Shown: piece by piece, positions 32,287-40,828 of the stretch | How the letters are laid out: each line of letters starts with the position of its first letter | Numbering within the stretch: position 1 is the stretch's first letter | Assembly (NCBI RefSeq): GCF_004745825.1 | Contig: NZ_SRLA01000001.1 | Coordinates: forward strand, 186,001-250,000 | Length of the DNA: 64,000 nucleotides | Direction of reading: 5' to 3' | Source: Hymenobacter fodinae | Lineage (GTDB): Bacteria; Bacteroidota; Bacteroidia; Cytophagales; Hymenobacteraceae | Translations under genes and position numbers: made by a program | The notes under the pieces: generated by a model | Told to the model about the DNA's origin: nothing | Seen by the model: the letters and a program-made list of their open reading frames with translations, nothing else | Databases searched by the model: none

Positions 32287-33357
32287 ATGCTAGATAAACT
32301 AGAGGCCATCCAACAGCGCTTCAACGACGTGAGCGAACAGCTCACGCACCCCGACGTCATGAGCGACATGAAGCGCTTCAAGACGCTCAATAAAGAGTAT
32401 AAGGATCTGAATAAGATCGTGGTAGAGTATAAGGCCTACCAAAATGTGCTGGCCAACATCGACGGCGCCAAGGAAGTTATTGCCAACGAGAAAGACGAGG
32501 ACTTCCGCCAAATGGCCAAGGACGAGCTGGAAACGCTCTACCCTGAGCAGGAGCGCCTGGAGGCCGTTATCAAGGATCTGCTGATTCCCAAAGACCCCAA
32601 CGATTCCAAGGACATTATCATGGAAATCCGGGCCGGGGCGGGCGGCGACGAGGCTGCTATTTTCGCCGGCGACCTGCAGCGCATGTACATGCGTTTTGCG
32701 GAACGCCAGGGCTGGAAAATGGAACTCGTGGACGCTACCGAAGGCACCTCGGGCGGCTACAAAGAAATTATCCTGGCTGTGAAAGGCGAGGACGTGTACG
32801 GCAAGCTCAAGTTCGAGTCGGGGGTGCACCGCGTGCAGCGCGTACCGGCCACCGAAACCCAGGGCCGCATTCACACCTCGGTAGCCTCCATCGTGGTAAT
32901 GCCCGAAGCGGAGGAACTGGACGTGGAAATTGATATGAACGACGTGCGCAAGGACCTGTTCATGTCCTCGGGCCCCGGTGGTCAGTCGGTTAACACCACC
33001 TACTCGGCCGTGCGCCTGACCCACATTCCCACGGGTATTGTGGCGCAGTGCCAAGACCAGAAGTCGCAGCTCAAAAACTTCGATAAGGCCCTGCAGGTAC
33101 TTCGCTCGCGCCTCTATGAGATTGAGCTGGCCAAGAAAAATGAAGCCGAAGGCGCAGCCCGCAAGAGCATGATCGGGGGCGGCGACCGTTCCGACAAAAT
33201 CCGGACCTACAACTACCCCCAGGGCCGCGTAACCGACCACCGCATTGGCTACACGGTGTACAACCTGACCAGCGTAATGGACGGCAACATCGACGACTTC
33301 GTGGAGCAGTTGCGCCTCGCCGAAAGCGCCGAGCGTCTGAAAGAAGGAGTGGCCTAG
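32287..33357 (+). CDS. prfA: Peptide chain release factor 1
   Basis: A 356-residue class I release factor for UAA and UAG stop codons. The GGQ motif lies at residues 231-233 (SSGPGGQSVNTTYSAVRLTH) and the stop-codon-reading tripeptide at residues 187-189 is Pro-Ala-Thr (VPATETQGRIHTS), as expected for RF1 rather than RF2 (SPF). Length and start (MLDKLEAIQQRF) are normal. A TAnnTTTG box stands 28 nt upstream. It is followed by an inverted repeat and ends with its own stop UAG in GTGGCCTAGGCC. RF1 decodes UAG, and several genes here use the TAG of this word as stop. Confidence 0.98.
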   Translation: MLDKLEAIQQRFNDVSEQLTHPDVMSDMKRFKTLNKEYKDLNKIVVEYKAYQNVLANIDGAKEVIANEKDEDFRQMAKDELETLYPEQERLEAVIKDLLIPKDPNDSKDIIMEIRAGAGGDEAAIFAGDLQRMYMRFAERQGWKMELVDATEGTSGGYKEIILAVKGEDVYGKLKFESGVHRVQRVPATETQGRIHTSVASIVVMPEAEELDVEIDMNDVRKDLFMSSGPGGQSVNTTYSAVRLTHIPTGIVAQCQDQKSQLKNFDKALQVLRSRLYEIELAKKNEAEGAARKSMIGGGDRSDKIRTYNYPQGRVTDHRIGYTVYNLTSVMDGNIDDFVEQLRLAESAERLKEGVA

Positions 33358-33391
33358 GCCTCTGTACTAAGAGCTTGCCAACCTCGTTTGT

Positions 33392-33477
33392 CATGCTGAG
33401 CTGATCGAAGCATCTCTACCGCTGGCCGCTTACTGGCCTAGAAAACCGGGAGAGATGCTTCGACTCCGCTCAGCATG
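33392..33477. repeat. Long intergenic inverted repeat, family 3 copy B
   Basis: CATGCTGAGC...CGAAGCATCTCT pairs with AGAGATGCTTCGACTCCGCT leading into CAGCATG. The loop contains CTGGCCTAGAA. It shares its arms with the copy between thrA and thrB. Confidence 0.75.
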
Positions 33478-33503
33478 TTGCTTTTATATCTATCTTCCTC
33501 GCT

Positions 33504-35063
33504 ATGCGTTTTCTACTTCCGCTGTTGCTCGTGTTGTCTTGCCTTACGGTACTACTGCCGGGCTGCGAGCCGAAGGAAGACTTGCTGACCACGGATAGCA
33601 ACGCCACGCTTACGTTTTCCACCGACACGGTTATGTTTGATACCGTGTTTACCTCGGTGGGCTCGGTCACGAAGCGGCTGTGGGTACGCAACCGCAACCC
33701 GCGGGCCGTGAAGGTGGAGGAAATCAGTATCGAGAGTCAGCCAGGCGTAACGTATTCCCTGCTTATCGATGGCGACGCCGTGACTACGGCCCGCGACAAA
33801 GTGATTCGGGGCAAGGACAGCCTGCTGATATTAGTGCGGGCTACCATTGACCCCACGCCTAGCGACGAAAAACCATTTCTGGTTGATAACAACCTGCGCT
33901 TTCGCACCAACGGCAATGACCAGCAGGTGAAGGTGATCAGCTACGGCCAAAACGCCTATTTCCACAGCAGCGCAGTTCTAGCGTGCGATGCCGTTTGGAA
34001 GGCCGATAAGCCTCACGTCATCTACAACTATGCTCTGGTAAACCCCAACTGTACCCTCACAATCGAACCCGGAACTCGCATCTATAGCCACGCCGGGGCG
34101 TTTCTGGTAGTGAAGGGCCGGCTGCGCATCAGCCCTAATTATAGGCCTAGCGGAGAAATAAAGGCCGATGACCGAAACATTGTGCGCTTCCAGGGCGACC
34201 GGCGCGAAAAAGAATATGCTGAACTACCTGGGCAGTGGGGCGGCATTGAATTTGACGCTAGCAGCCACGACAACGAAATCCGATTCACAGAAATTAAGAA
34301 CGCCTCGTTTGGCTTGCTGATCTATAACCCCGATAACCGTCAGCCCCGCCCTAAAGTGACGGTAGAGAACAGCATCATTAAGAATATCTCCAGCTATAGC
34401 CTTGATTTTGCCAGCGGTGGCCTTCCGCTGCAAGGAGCTGGTTTGCTAGGCCTATCCGGCGACTTCACTGTGCGCAACACCTTGCTGACAAATTGCTGGG
34501 AGTACGCTATTTGGGGTGCGCAAGGCAGCGTGTATGAGCTCGACTATTGCACTATTGCCAATTACCTGTCGGCTCCTGCTGGTTCTACTAGCGCCCTCAT
34601 TCGCCAGACTCCTTCCGTACAGCTATCCGACGGAATAGAGATAAATGGCCGGCCTAGGCCACTCGCCAGCCCTCGTTTTACAATGCGCAACTCTATTGTG
34701 TGGGCGCAGCCGCGGTTTGCCGCAGATGGTACGGGCGAAGACGAGTTGGTATTCAGCAACGGGGAGCGGTACGCCAGCAATATAAGCATCTCAACTAGTG
34801 TGCTGCGCACGAAGAGTTACACGGCGGGGCCGCTCAGCCAGAATAAAAACGGCAACATTCTAAACCCCGTGGAAGGGCCCAACTATTTATTTAAGAGCAC
34901 CCCCCCTCGCCCGAGAGGTAAAATGTTTAGCTATGAGCTAGATACCCTTTCGCCAGCCAGCAATAAGGGAATGCCGCTGCCTGGCCTGACCACCGACTTA
35001 CTCAACCGCTCCCGCGACCCTAACGCTCCCGACATTGGCGCCTACGAGCGGAAAAATCCGTAA
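33504..35063 (+). CDS. Right-handed beta-helix lipoprotein
   Basis: A 519-residue lipoprotein. The signal LLLVLSCLTVLLPG ends at a lipobox Cys near residue 21. The N-terminal part (about 30-150) has a beta-sandwich look with RNRNPRAVKVEEISI. From about residue 175 short parallel-strand repeats appear (LTIEPGTRIY, GGIEFDASSHDNEIRF, VTVENSIIKNISS, FTVRNTLLTNCW, FTMRNSIVWAQ), typical of right-handed parallel beta-helix proteins. Beta-helix families include polysaccharide lyases and adhesins, but no catalytic motif is recognised. It ends PDIGAYE, a motif often seen at the end of such repeats (choice-of-anchor Q type). It is anchored to the outer membrane. Confidence 0.82.
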   Translation: MRFLLPLLLVLSCLTVLLPGCEPKEDLLTTDSNATLTFSTDTVMFDTVFTSVGSVTKRLWVRNRNPRAVKVEEISIESQPGVTYSLLIDGDAVTTARDKVIRGKDSLLILVRATIDPTPSDEKPFLVDNNLRFRTNGNDQQVKVISYGQNAYFHSSAVLACDAVWKADKPHVIYNYALVNPNCTLTIEPGTRIYSHAGAFLVVKGRLRISPNYRPSGEIKADDRNIVRFQGDRREKEYAELPGQWGGIEFDASSHDNEIRFTEIKNASFGLLIYNPDNRQPRPKVTVENSIIKNISSYSLDFASGGLPLQGAGLLGLSGDFTVRNTLLTNCWEYAIWGAQGSVYELDYCTIANYLSAPAGSTSALIRQTPSVQLSDGIEINGRPRPLASPRFTMRNSIVWAQPRFAADGTGEDELVFSNGERYASNISISTSVLRTKSYTAGPLSQNKNGNILNPVEGPNYLFKSTPPRPRGKMFSYELDTLSPASNKGMPLPGLTTDLLNRSRDPNAPDIGAYERKNP

Positions 35064-35155
35064 GAGGGGCGGTGGCTACTTGTTGATTGCGGGTTGTAAG
35101 TACAAGCCAGCTACTAGTAATCAGCAACTACCAATCAGTAACTAATAACCTGCTC

Positions 35156-35578
35156 ATGCAATTTATTCAGAAGCGTTTGCGCCTGCCCGCCGTCAGCCGG
35201 GGGTTTCATTTGATTACTGATTTGCTGGTAGCGGAATTACCAGAGTTGGAGCAGCTTCGCACGGGCACAGCCCACTTCTTTATTCAGCACACCTCAGCCA
35301 GCCTCAGCATCAACGAAAACGCTGACCCCACCGTCCGCCACGATTTTGAGCAGTTCTTCAACCGTACGGTGCCCGAAAACGCGCCCTACTTCCGCCACAC
35401 CCTAGAAGGTCCCGATGACATGCCCGCGCATATCAAAGCCAGCTTGCTAGGCCACGCCGTGAGCATTCCTATCAGCAACGGCGAGCTGGCGCTGGGCACC
35501 TGGCAGGGCATTTACCTGGGGGAGCACCGTAACCAAGGAGGGCGTCGCTGGGTGGTAGCCACCCTGATGGGGCAGTAG
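35156..35578 (+). CDS. YjbQ family protein (secondary thiamine-phosphate synthase-like)
   Basis: A 140-residue protein of the UPF0047/YjbQ family. The conserved FFIQHTSASLSINENADPTV and the C-terminal LGTWQGIYLGEHR are characteristic. Members give a weak thiamine-phosphate synthase activity in genetic tests, but the true substrate is unknown. The ATG at 35156 (MQFIQKRLRLPAVSRGF) matches the family start; the upstream in-frame extension is repeat-derived intergenic sequence. The gene is monocistronic. Confidence 0.93.
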   Translation: MQFIQKRLRLPAVSRGFHLITDLLVAELPELEQLRTGTAHFFIQHTSASLSINENADPTVRHDFEQFFNRTVPENAPYFRHTLEGPDDMPAHIKASLLGHAVSIPISNGELALGTWQGIYLGEHRNQGGRRWVVATLMGQ

Positions 35579-35643
35579 GCTCAATCGGCATAGCCAGCGC
35601 GCCTGCCCGCCGATTTACCGCATGATATGCAAGCCGTTGGCTG

Positions 35644-35651
35644 CACTTTTG
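35644..35651 (+). promoter_or_regulatory. Probable -7 box (near match) before the 35687 gene
   Basis: CACTTTTG followed by CGT, 35 nt before the ATG at 35687, differs from TAnnTTTG in one base and has the TTTGC extension. Confidence 0.35.
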
Positions 35652-35686
35652 CGTATACAGCGAAAAGGTACTGTTCGCCTGTGCTT

Positions 35687-36280
35687 ATGCTTACCGTGTT
35701 GTTACTCTCCTCTTCTGCCAAGGCCCTTACTGCTGCATCGGTATATGCAGCGCTGCTCCTGGGTGCTACTACCGCCTCCGGCGACACCGGTGCCGACGAG
35801 CGGAAGCAAACAACCCAACGGCCCAGGTCTACCCCGGCCCAAGCTAAGCCACTGGCGGCCCCCAACTCGACCGCCAAGGTAGTGCGCCTGACCAACGACT
35901 CATTGGCCGGTCAGCCCTTCGGCTCGGAGCCAACGGTAACCGAACTTCTACACGCGGGTGGCACCGTAGTTACGCGTAAGCCTTTCCACAACCTGCACGA
36001 AGCCGGCCAGGTTGATACCATTCTGCTGCTTCGTCACCGCGGTAACTTATTTGAGTTTTACCGCGCGCCCGAAAAGGACCTACTGCGCGACGCCTCCATC
36101 ACTAACTTTGAAACGGCCTATGGGCAGCGACTTCGTGCCCGTATGACTGCTGCACACCGCCCCGCCGCTGGTACCACTGAGCGTGTCCGTATTGGCGACA
36201 CGGAGCGCGCCAACTACGTTTCTGTGACTTACAATAGCGGCCGGTTAAGCGCCGTGCATGTAGAGCCTTACGTTGATTAA
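35687..36280 (+). CDS. Secreted hypothetical protein
   Basis: A 197-residue protein. From the ATG at 35687 the N-terminus LTVLLLSSSAKALTAASVYA is a probable signal peptide, followed by a Thr/Pro/Gln-rich linker and a mixed alpha/beta domain (from about residue 65) starting VRLTNDSLAGQPFGSEPTV. The segment LHEAGQVDTILLLRHRGNLF and a YGQRLRARM helix are the most structured parts. I recognise no family. An earlier in-frame start would place residues before the signal peptide and over the probable promoter box. Confidence 0.65.
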   Translation: MLTVLLLSSSAKALTAASVYAALLLGATTASGDTGADERKQTTQRPRSTPAQAKPLAAPNSTAKVVRLTNDSLAGQPFGSEPTVTELLHAGGTVVTRKPFHNLHEAGQVDTILLLRHRGNLFEFYRAPEKDLLRDASITNFETAYGQRLRARMTAAHRPAAGTTERVRIGDTERANYVSVTYNSGRLSAVHVEPYVD

Positions 36281-36305
36281 ACAAGGCCTAGCTCAACATA
36301 AGAAG

Positions 36306-36349
36306 GGGAGCCGGAAAGCAAGTACTATGCTGCTTTCCGGCTCCCTTTT
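36306..36349. terminator. Bidirectional terminator between convergent genes
   Basis: GGGAGCCGGAAAGCA pairs perfectly with TGCTTTCCGGCTCCC around a 10-nt loop, followed by TTTTC. Confidence 0.88.
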
Positions 36350-36374
36350 CTATCAGGCTAATTGCCCGCAACGG

Positions 36375-36962
36375 TTACAATACCTTGCCAGCCGCCGAAT
36401 ACCGAACCGTATCAAACAAGACCAGCTTCTGGGTGCCATCTACCCGGTAGCTGACCACTTGGCCGTTCCGGCACTGTAGCTCCAGCTTTTTCTGCGAGTA
36501 GACCAGCGGATTATCCTGCGCTAGAGTTGCCGTAAGTGCTTGCACCGCCGGGCCCTGCGTAATTACAGTAAGCTGTTCCACCGGAAACTCCTGACCTGGC
36601 AGGCGGAGGTAGGTGCGCTTGGTCAGGCCCTCCGGAGTGGTGAGGGAGTCGATGGCGTACGTGCCCCGCAAGGCCGGCTTGTTGATATCGGCCTGCTGAA
36701 AAATCTGCAGTTCTTTTGTCCAGTCTACCTGTGGTACGCGCGTAGTTTCTAGGCCACCCGTGCGGAGCTGCACCTGCTTTTCCACGGCGGGCCGCTGCTG
36801 GTTGAGCCGGGCAGCCTGCTGGCCTATAAAGCCGTTCACGTCAAAATAGCGCGGCGCGTGGACCGGCCGGTTGGAGCTGGCCGTAACGGGCTGCTCCTGT
36901 CCACCGCACGCGGCCGTGAACAGGAGCAGCACTACCGCCGATGCGCAACTCGCGTTACGCAT
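36375..36962 (-). CDS. Hypothetical lipoprotein translationally coupled to gpmI
   Basis: A 195-residue lipoprotein: MRNASCASAVVLLLFTAAC gives a lipobox Cys near residue 19. The rest is a beta-rich domain with repeated K/R-x-x-Y strand patterns (RGTYAIDSLTTPEGLTKRTY, QKKLELQCRNGQVVSYRVDG). I do not recognise a family. Its ATG overlaps the end of gpmI by 8 nt, a sign of translational coupling with a housekeeping glycolytic gene. A role in the envelope is inferred only from the lipobox. Confidence 0.75.
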   Translation of the reverse strand: MRNASCASAVVLLLFTAACGGQEQPVTASSNRPVHAPRYFDVNGFIGQQAARLNQQRPAVEKQVQLRTGGLETTRVPQVDWTKELQIFQQADINKPALRGTYAIDSLTTPEGLTKRTYLRLPGQEFPVEQLTVITQGPAVQALTATLAQDNPLVYSQKKLELQCRNGQVVSYRVDGTQKLVLFDTVRYSAAGKVL

Positions 36963-38502
36963 TAGGGGCGGTTTCAGGGCGGAGCAGGCTCTGGCCCGTC
37001 ATTACTTCCGGCTGGGGTAGGCCCATAAGCTGCAACACCGTGGGAGCAATGTCGCCGAGCTTGCCATCTACCAGCGTGCCACGGTAGTCATTATCGGCCA
37101 AGATACAGGGCACCAGATTGGTAGTGTGGGCCGTGTTGGGCGTGCCATCGGGGTTGATCATCATGTCGGCGTTACCGTGGTCGGCAATGATGATGCAGGA
37201 GTAGTTGCTGGCTAGTGCAGCTTCCACCACGTCTTTAGCGCAGGCGTCTACCGCTTCGGCGGCTTTCACGGCGGCTTCAAATACGCCGGTGTGGCCTACC
37301 ATATCCGTATTCGCAAAGTTCAGCACCACGAAGTCAGCCGACTTAGCCTGCAGCTCGGGCACCAGAGCGTCGCGCAACTCGTAGGCACTCATCTCGGGCT
37401 GCAAGTCGTAGGTGGCTACCTTCGGCGAGTTACGCAGAATGCGGCTTTCCCCCTCATACTCCTTCTCGCGGCCCCCCGAAAAGAAGAAGGTTACGTGCGG
37501 GTACTTCTCAGTTTCGGCAATCCGGATTTGCTTCTTGTGGTTGGCTTCCAGCACCGCACCCAAGGTATCTTCGAGGTTGTCTTTCTCAAAGATGGGAGTG
37601 ACGCCCAAAAACGTAGCGTCGTAGTTGGTCATGGTGAGGTAGTGCAGGTTCAGCCGGTGCATGTTGAAGGCGTGGAAGTCCTGCTGCGTCAGGGCCTGCG
37701 TAATTTCGCGGCCCCGGTCGGTGCGGAAGTTAAAGCATAGCACCACGTCGCCATCCTGAATCGTAGCCAGCGGCAGTCCGTCGGCCCCTACTTTCACAAT
37801 CGGCTTTAGGAATTCATCTGTCACTCCCTCCTTATACGAGTCGAGCATGGACTGAATCAGGTTCTGCGACTGGGTGCCCTTGCCGTTTACCAGCAGGTCG
37901 TAGGCCACCTTCACCCGCTCCCAGCGGTTGTCGCGGTCCATGGCGTAGTAGCGGCCTACAATGGAGGCAATTTTGCCGCTGGCGCCATGCTGCAGGTGCT
38001 GCTCCAGGTCGTTCACGTAGCTCACGCCGCCCTTAGGGTCGGTGTCGCGGCCATCGGTGAAGGCGTGGATGAACACTTTATGCACGTCCTGGTCGTGGGC
38101 CAGGGTGCACAGTGCCTTCAGATGCTCAATGTGCGAGTGCACACCGCCATCGGAGAGCAGTCCTATCAGGTGCACGGGCTTACCATTAGTGCGGGCATAC
38201 TCGAAGGCTTGCACCAAGGCGGGCATAGAGCCCAGCTTCCGCTCCCGAATAGCTTTATTGATGCGAACCAGGTCTTGGTATACTACGCGGCCAGCCCCAA
38301 TATTCATGTGGCCAACCTCAGAATTACCCATTTGCCCATCGGGCAGACCTACGGCTTCGCCGGACGCTTGCAGCTTGCTGTGCGGGAAGCGCTGAAACAA
38401 CGAGTCGACAAAGGGCGTACGCGCTTGGTCAATGGCCGATACTTCTTTGTTCTGCGCCAGACCCCAGCCGTCCAGAATCACCAACAATACCTGTTTGTTC
38501 AT
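36955..38502 (-). CDS. gpmI: 2,3-bisphosphoglycerate-independent phosphoglycerate mutase
   Basis: A 515-residue Mn-dependent glycolytic enzyme interconverting 3- and 2-phosphoglycerate. The start MNKQVLLVILDGWGLAQNK carries the first metal-binding Asp. The catalytic phosphoserine lies in GNSEVGHMNIGAGR near residue 60. Metal-site motifs include FANTDMVGHTG and IIADHGNADMM, near residues 400 and 450. The ATG at 38502 is used; an upstream in-frame extension would lie within the promoter. The TATCTTTG box ends only 5 nt before this ATG, pointing to a very short or absent leader. The downstream lipoprotein gene overlaps its stop. Confidence 0.97.
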   Translation of the reverse strand: MNKQVLLVILDGWGLAQNKEVSAIDQARTPFVDSLFQRFPHSKLQASGEAVGLPDGQMGNSEVGHMNIGAGRVVYQDLVRINKAIRERKLGSMPALVQAFEYARTNGKPVHLIGLLSDGGVHSHIEHLKALCTLAHDQDVHKVFIHAFTDGRDTDPKGGVSYVNDLEQHLQHGASGKIASIVGRYYAMDRDNRWERVKVAYDLLVNGKGTQSQNLIQSMLDSYKEGVTDEFLKPIVKVGADGLPLATIQDGDVVLCFNFRTDRGREITQALTQQDFHAFNMHRLNLHYLTMTNYDATFLGVTPIFEKDNLEDTLGAVLEANHKKQIRIAETEKYPHVTFFFSGGREKEYEGESRILRNSPKVATYDLQPEMSAYELRDALVPELQAKSADFVVLNFANTDMVGHTGVFEAAVKAAEAVDACAKDVVEAALASNYSCIIIADHGNADMMINPDGTPNTAHTTNLVPCILADNDYRGTLVDGKLGDIAPTVLQLMGLPQPEVMTGQSLLRPETAPNA

Positions 38503-38507
38503 AAGGG

Positions 38508-38515
38508 CAAAGATA
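38508..38515 (-). promoter_or_regulatory. -7 box of gpmI, 5 nt before the start codon
   Basis: TATCTTTG, followed by CCCTT and ATG, matches TAnnTTTG exactly. Since transcription starts a few bases after this element, the message probably begins at or next to the start codon. Confidence 0.6.
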
Positions 38516-38643
38516 CACGTAGGCCACCGAAACACGCACATTTTCCTAACTTAGCCGCGGTGGGGTGGCCTAGGAGAGTTTTTATTTACGATGCAAGCTT
38601 GGCATAGTTTTCGCCAGTGAGATGATGAAATCTTTACGCTAAC

Positions 38644-39042
38644 ATGAAACGCAACCTCTTTTTGGCTTTTGCCCTCGTTTGGAGCCTGCTTATTGCGGTA
38701 GGTGCCAACGCCCAAGGTGAAGCCTTCGCGCCCATTCGCAATGCCATCCGAGGAAGCTCCTCGCGGGAGCTGGCCGATTTTTTCGCTCCTACGGTGGAAT
38801 TGAGCTTCGATGGCGACAAGCAAAGCTACAGCGCTACGCAGGCCGAGTTTGTGATGAAGGATTTCTTTGCGAAGAACTCACCCGCTTCTTTTGACTTTAT
38901 CCACTACGGCGGCAGCAACGAAGGAACGCCCTATGCCGTGGGCAAGTACGCTGGCAAAACCAGCACCTACCGTATGTTCGTGAAGATGAAATCGGTAGGA
39001 GGAACTCTGAAAATCGGGACTATCGATTTTTCGAAAGAGTAA
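38644..39042 (+). CDS. DUF4783 domain-containing exported protein
   Basis: A 132-residue exported protein: signal peptide MKRNLFLAFALVWSLLIAVG with cleavage after NAQ, then an NTF2-like alpha/beta domain with FAPIRNAIRGSSSRELADFF, the DUF4783 signature, followed by TYRMFVKMKSVGGTLKIGTI. NTF2-like folds bind small ligands, but no active site is recognised. It often lies just upstream of nadC in Bacteroidota, as here. It is divergent from gpmI with a 140-bp gap. The terminator at 39064-39099 separates it from nadC. Confidence 0.88.
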   Translation: MKRNLFLAFALVWSLLIAVGANAQGEAFAPIRNAIRGSSSRELADFFAPTVELSFDGDKQSYSATQAEFVMKDFFAKNSPASFDFIHYGGSNEGTPYAVGKYAGKTSTYRMFVKMKSVGGTLKIGTIDFSKE

Positions 39043-39063
39043 ACAGCTTTTAGACTCTCCCTG

Positions 39064-39099
39064 AAGCGCGTCGCAGAACCTTCTGCGGCGCGCTTTTTT
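39064..39099 (+). terminator. Terminator after the DUF4783 gene
   Basis: AAGCGCGTCGCAGAA pairs with TTCTGCGGCGCGCTT (one mismatch) across two bases, followed by a run of Ts. Confidence 0.88.
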
Positions 39100-39172
39100 T
39101 ATGGATTACGATTAACCCAGGCCACCCAGGCCAGATAGCAAGCTGAACGGCGCTAATCGGGCCGTTTTTTGC

Positions 39173-39180
39173 TATTTTTG
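39173..39180 (+). promoter_or_regulatory. -7 box of nadC, 4 nt before the start codon
   Basis: TATTTTTG followed by CACC and the GTG start matches TAnnTTTG exactly. The spacing is almost the same as at gpmI, suggesting a leaderless message. Confidence 0.6.
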
Positions 39181-39184
39181 CACC

Positions 39185-40045
39185 GTGCAAATCCCCCCTT
39201 ACATTACTCCCGAGTCTCTTTCCTCGTTCATCCGAACGGCCCTGGCCGAAGATATTGGTGATGGCGACCATTCTGCGCTGGCCTCCATTCCGGCCGACGC
39301 CCACAACCGGGCGCAGCTGCTGGTGAAAGACGCCGGCGTACTGGCGGGCGTGGAGCTGGCCCACCACATCTTCCGGGAAGTAGATCCGGAGCTGCGCGTG
39401 CAGAACATTCTCACCGACGGCGCGCGCGTGCAGCACGGCGACGTTGCCTTCACGGTAGAAGGCCGGTCGCGCAGTATTCTGACCGCTGAGCGCCTGGTAC
39501 TCAATTGCATGCAGCGCATGAGCGGCATTGCTACCCGCACGGCTTATCTGACCAGCCTGTTGGCCGGCACCAAGGCCCGCCTGCTGGATACCCGCAAAAC
39601 CACGCCCAATTTCCGACTGTGCGAGAAGTGGGCGGTAGTTATTGGCGGCGGCGTAAACCACCGCTACGGCCTCTTCGATATGATTATGCTGAAGGATAAC
39701 CACGTCGATTATGCCGGCGGCATCCGCCAGGCCATTGAGGCTACGCACCAGTACTTAGCCCAAACCGGCCGTACGCTGGAGATTGAAGTGGAAACGCGCA
39801 ACCTGTCGGAAGTACAGCAGGTGCTGGAAATAGGGGGCGTGAACCGCATCATGCTCGACAACATGAACCCCACCCAGCTGCGCGAAGCCGTGGCATTGGT
39901 AGCTAGCCGCTACCCCCTAGAAGCCAGCGGGGGCATTACGGATGAAACCCTGGCCGAAGTAGCGGCCACGGGCGTCGACTATATCTCGGTGGGCGCTTTA
40001 ACGTACTCAGTTAAAAGCCTCGACCTGAGTTTGAAAGCTTTTTAA
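39185..40045 (+). CDS. nadC: Nicotinate-nucleotide pyrophosphorylase (carboxylating)
   Basis: A 286-residue quinolinate phosphoribosyltransferase that makes nicotinate mononucleotide, releasing CO2, in de novo NAD synthesis. Motifs: DIGDGDHSALASIPA near residue 22, ERLVLNCMQRMSGIATRTAY near residue 100, RLLDTRKTTPNFR near residue 135, GGGVNHRYGLFDMIMLKDNH near residue 155 and EASGGITDETLAEVAATGVD. The GTG at 39185 is the only plausible start given homology; it lies 4 nt after a TATTTTTG promoter box. nadA and nadB are not in the window. Confidence 0.97.
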   Translation: MQIPPYITPESLSSFIRTALAEDIGDGDHSALASIPADAHNRAQLLVKDAGVLAGVELAHHIFREVDPELRVQNILTDGARVQHGDVAFTVEGRSRSILTAERLVLNCMQRMSGIATRTAYLTSLLAGTKARLLDTRKTTPNFRLCEKWAVVIGGGVNHRYGLFDMIMLKDNHVDYAGGIRQAIEATHQYLAQTGRTLEIEVETRNLSEVQQVLEIGGVNRIMLDNMNPTQLREAVALVASRYPLEASGGITDETLAEVAATGVDYISVGALTYSVKSLDLSLKAF

Positions 40046-40143
40046 AAAGGTGGCTGTTACGGGTTAGTTGTTGATTGTTAGATCGTAATCGTTCACAGTA
40101 GCCAACAAGTAACCACCAGCAATCAGCAATTACCACATACCCA

Positions 40144-40767
40144 ATGCAACTTCCCAATCAACGTGGCGGCTTTCGGCAGCAACAATCCCAGTCGGGGGCT
40201 TCACCGCTGGCCATCGTCACCAAAAAGCACCAGCTCGACACCGACACCTATACCCGCTTAGCTATGGGCCGGGTATGGCGGAAAGAGTGGTGGTACGCCC
40301 TTATTCCGTTTGCCATTGGCCTAGCGCCCGCCCTCATTTGGCACTCGTGGTGGTGGCTGGCTTCGGCCCTCATCCTAACGCTGCTGTACGTGCTGCTGCG
40401 CTCGGCCCAGATTACGGGTGCCACCCAGATGGAGCAAAGCAAGCCCCTATTCGAGAAGCTCAACTATGAGTTTGATAACAAGCAGATTGTGCTGCGCCGC
40501 AATGAGCGCGAAGGCATGCGCCTGACTTGGGACATGATTGGCGGCGTGCAGCGCGAGGCCGATGGCTACCTGCTCACGCTGAAAGGCCCCGAGGAGCTGC
40601 CCGCTGAAATTACCGGCTGGAAGCGTTGGGCGGCTAAAACCTTCGACACGCCTATTTTCCTGCAGGTACCCGATAAAATTTTCAAAGGCGCCAACGACCA
40701 GAAGCTGTTCGAGGCTATGTTGCGCCGCAAGAGCCTGCTACCGGCCCTGCCCGGGCAGGTGGCCTAG
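40144..40767 (+). CDS. YcxB-like membrane protein
   Basis: A 207-residue protein with a Gln-rich N-terminus (RQQQSQSGAS), two adjacent transmembrane helices (WWYALIPFAIGLAPALIW and LASALILTLLYVLL) in the first half, and a cytosolic C-terminal beta-rich YcxB-like domain (LNYEFDNKQIVLRRNERE ... WDMIGGVQREADGYLL). The family is of unknown function. It follows nadC by about 100 bp of repeat-like AT-rich sequence. It stops at TAG within GTGGCCTAG. Confidence 0.75.
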   Translation: MQLPNQRGGFRQQQSQSGASPLAIVTKKHQLDTDTYTRLAMGRVWRKEWWYALIPFAIGLAPALIWHSWWWLASALILTLLYVLLRSAQITGATQMEQSKPLFEKLNYEFDNKQIVLRRNEREGMRLTWDMIGGVQREADGYLLTLKGPEELPAEITGWKRWAAKTFDTPIFLQVPDKIFKGANDQKLFEAMLRRKSLLPALPGQVA

Positions 40768-40828
40768 CCGAACCTCGCGGCACCTTCTTTCGTCCTTAAC
40801 TCGTTTGTATTAGATCATTCTCCTTCTC

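Noticed and set aside
32299..33240. 313-codon open frame antisense to prfA
   Set aside because: Full overlap with prfA and no recognisable protein features; a shadow of codon bias.
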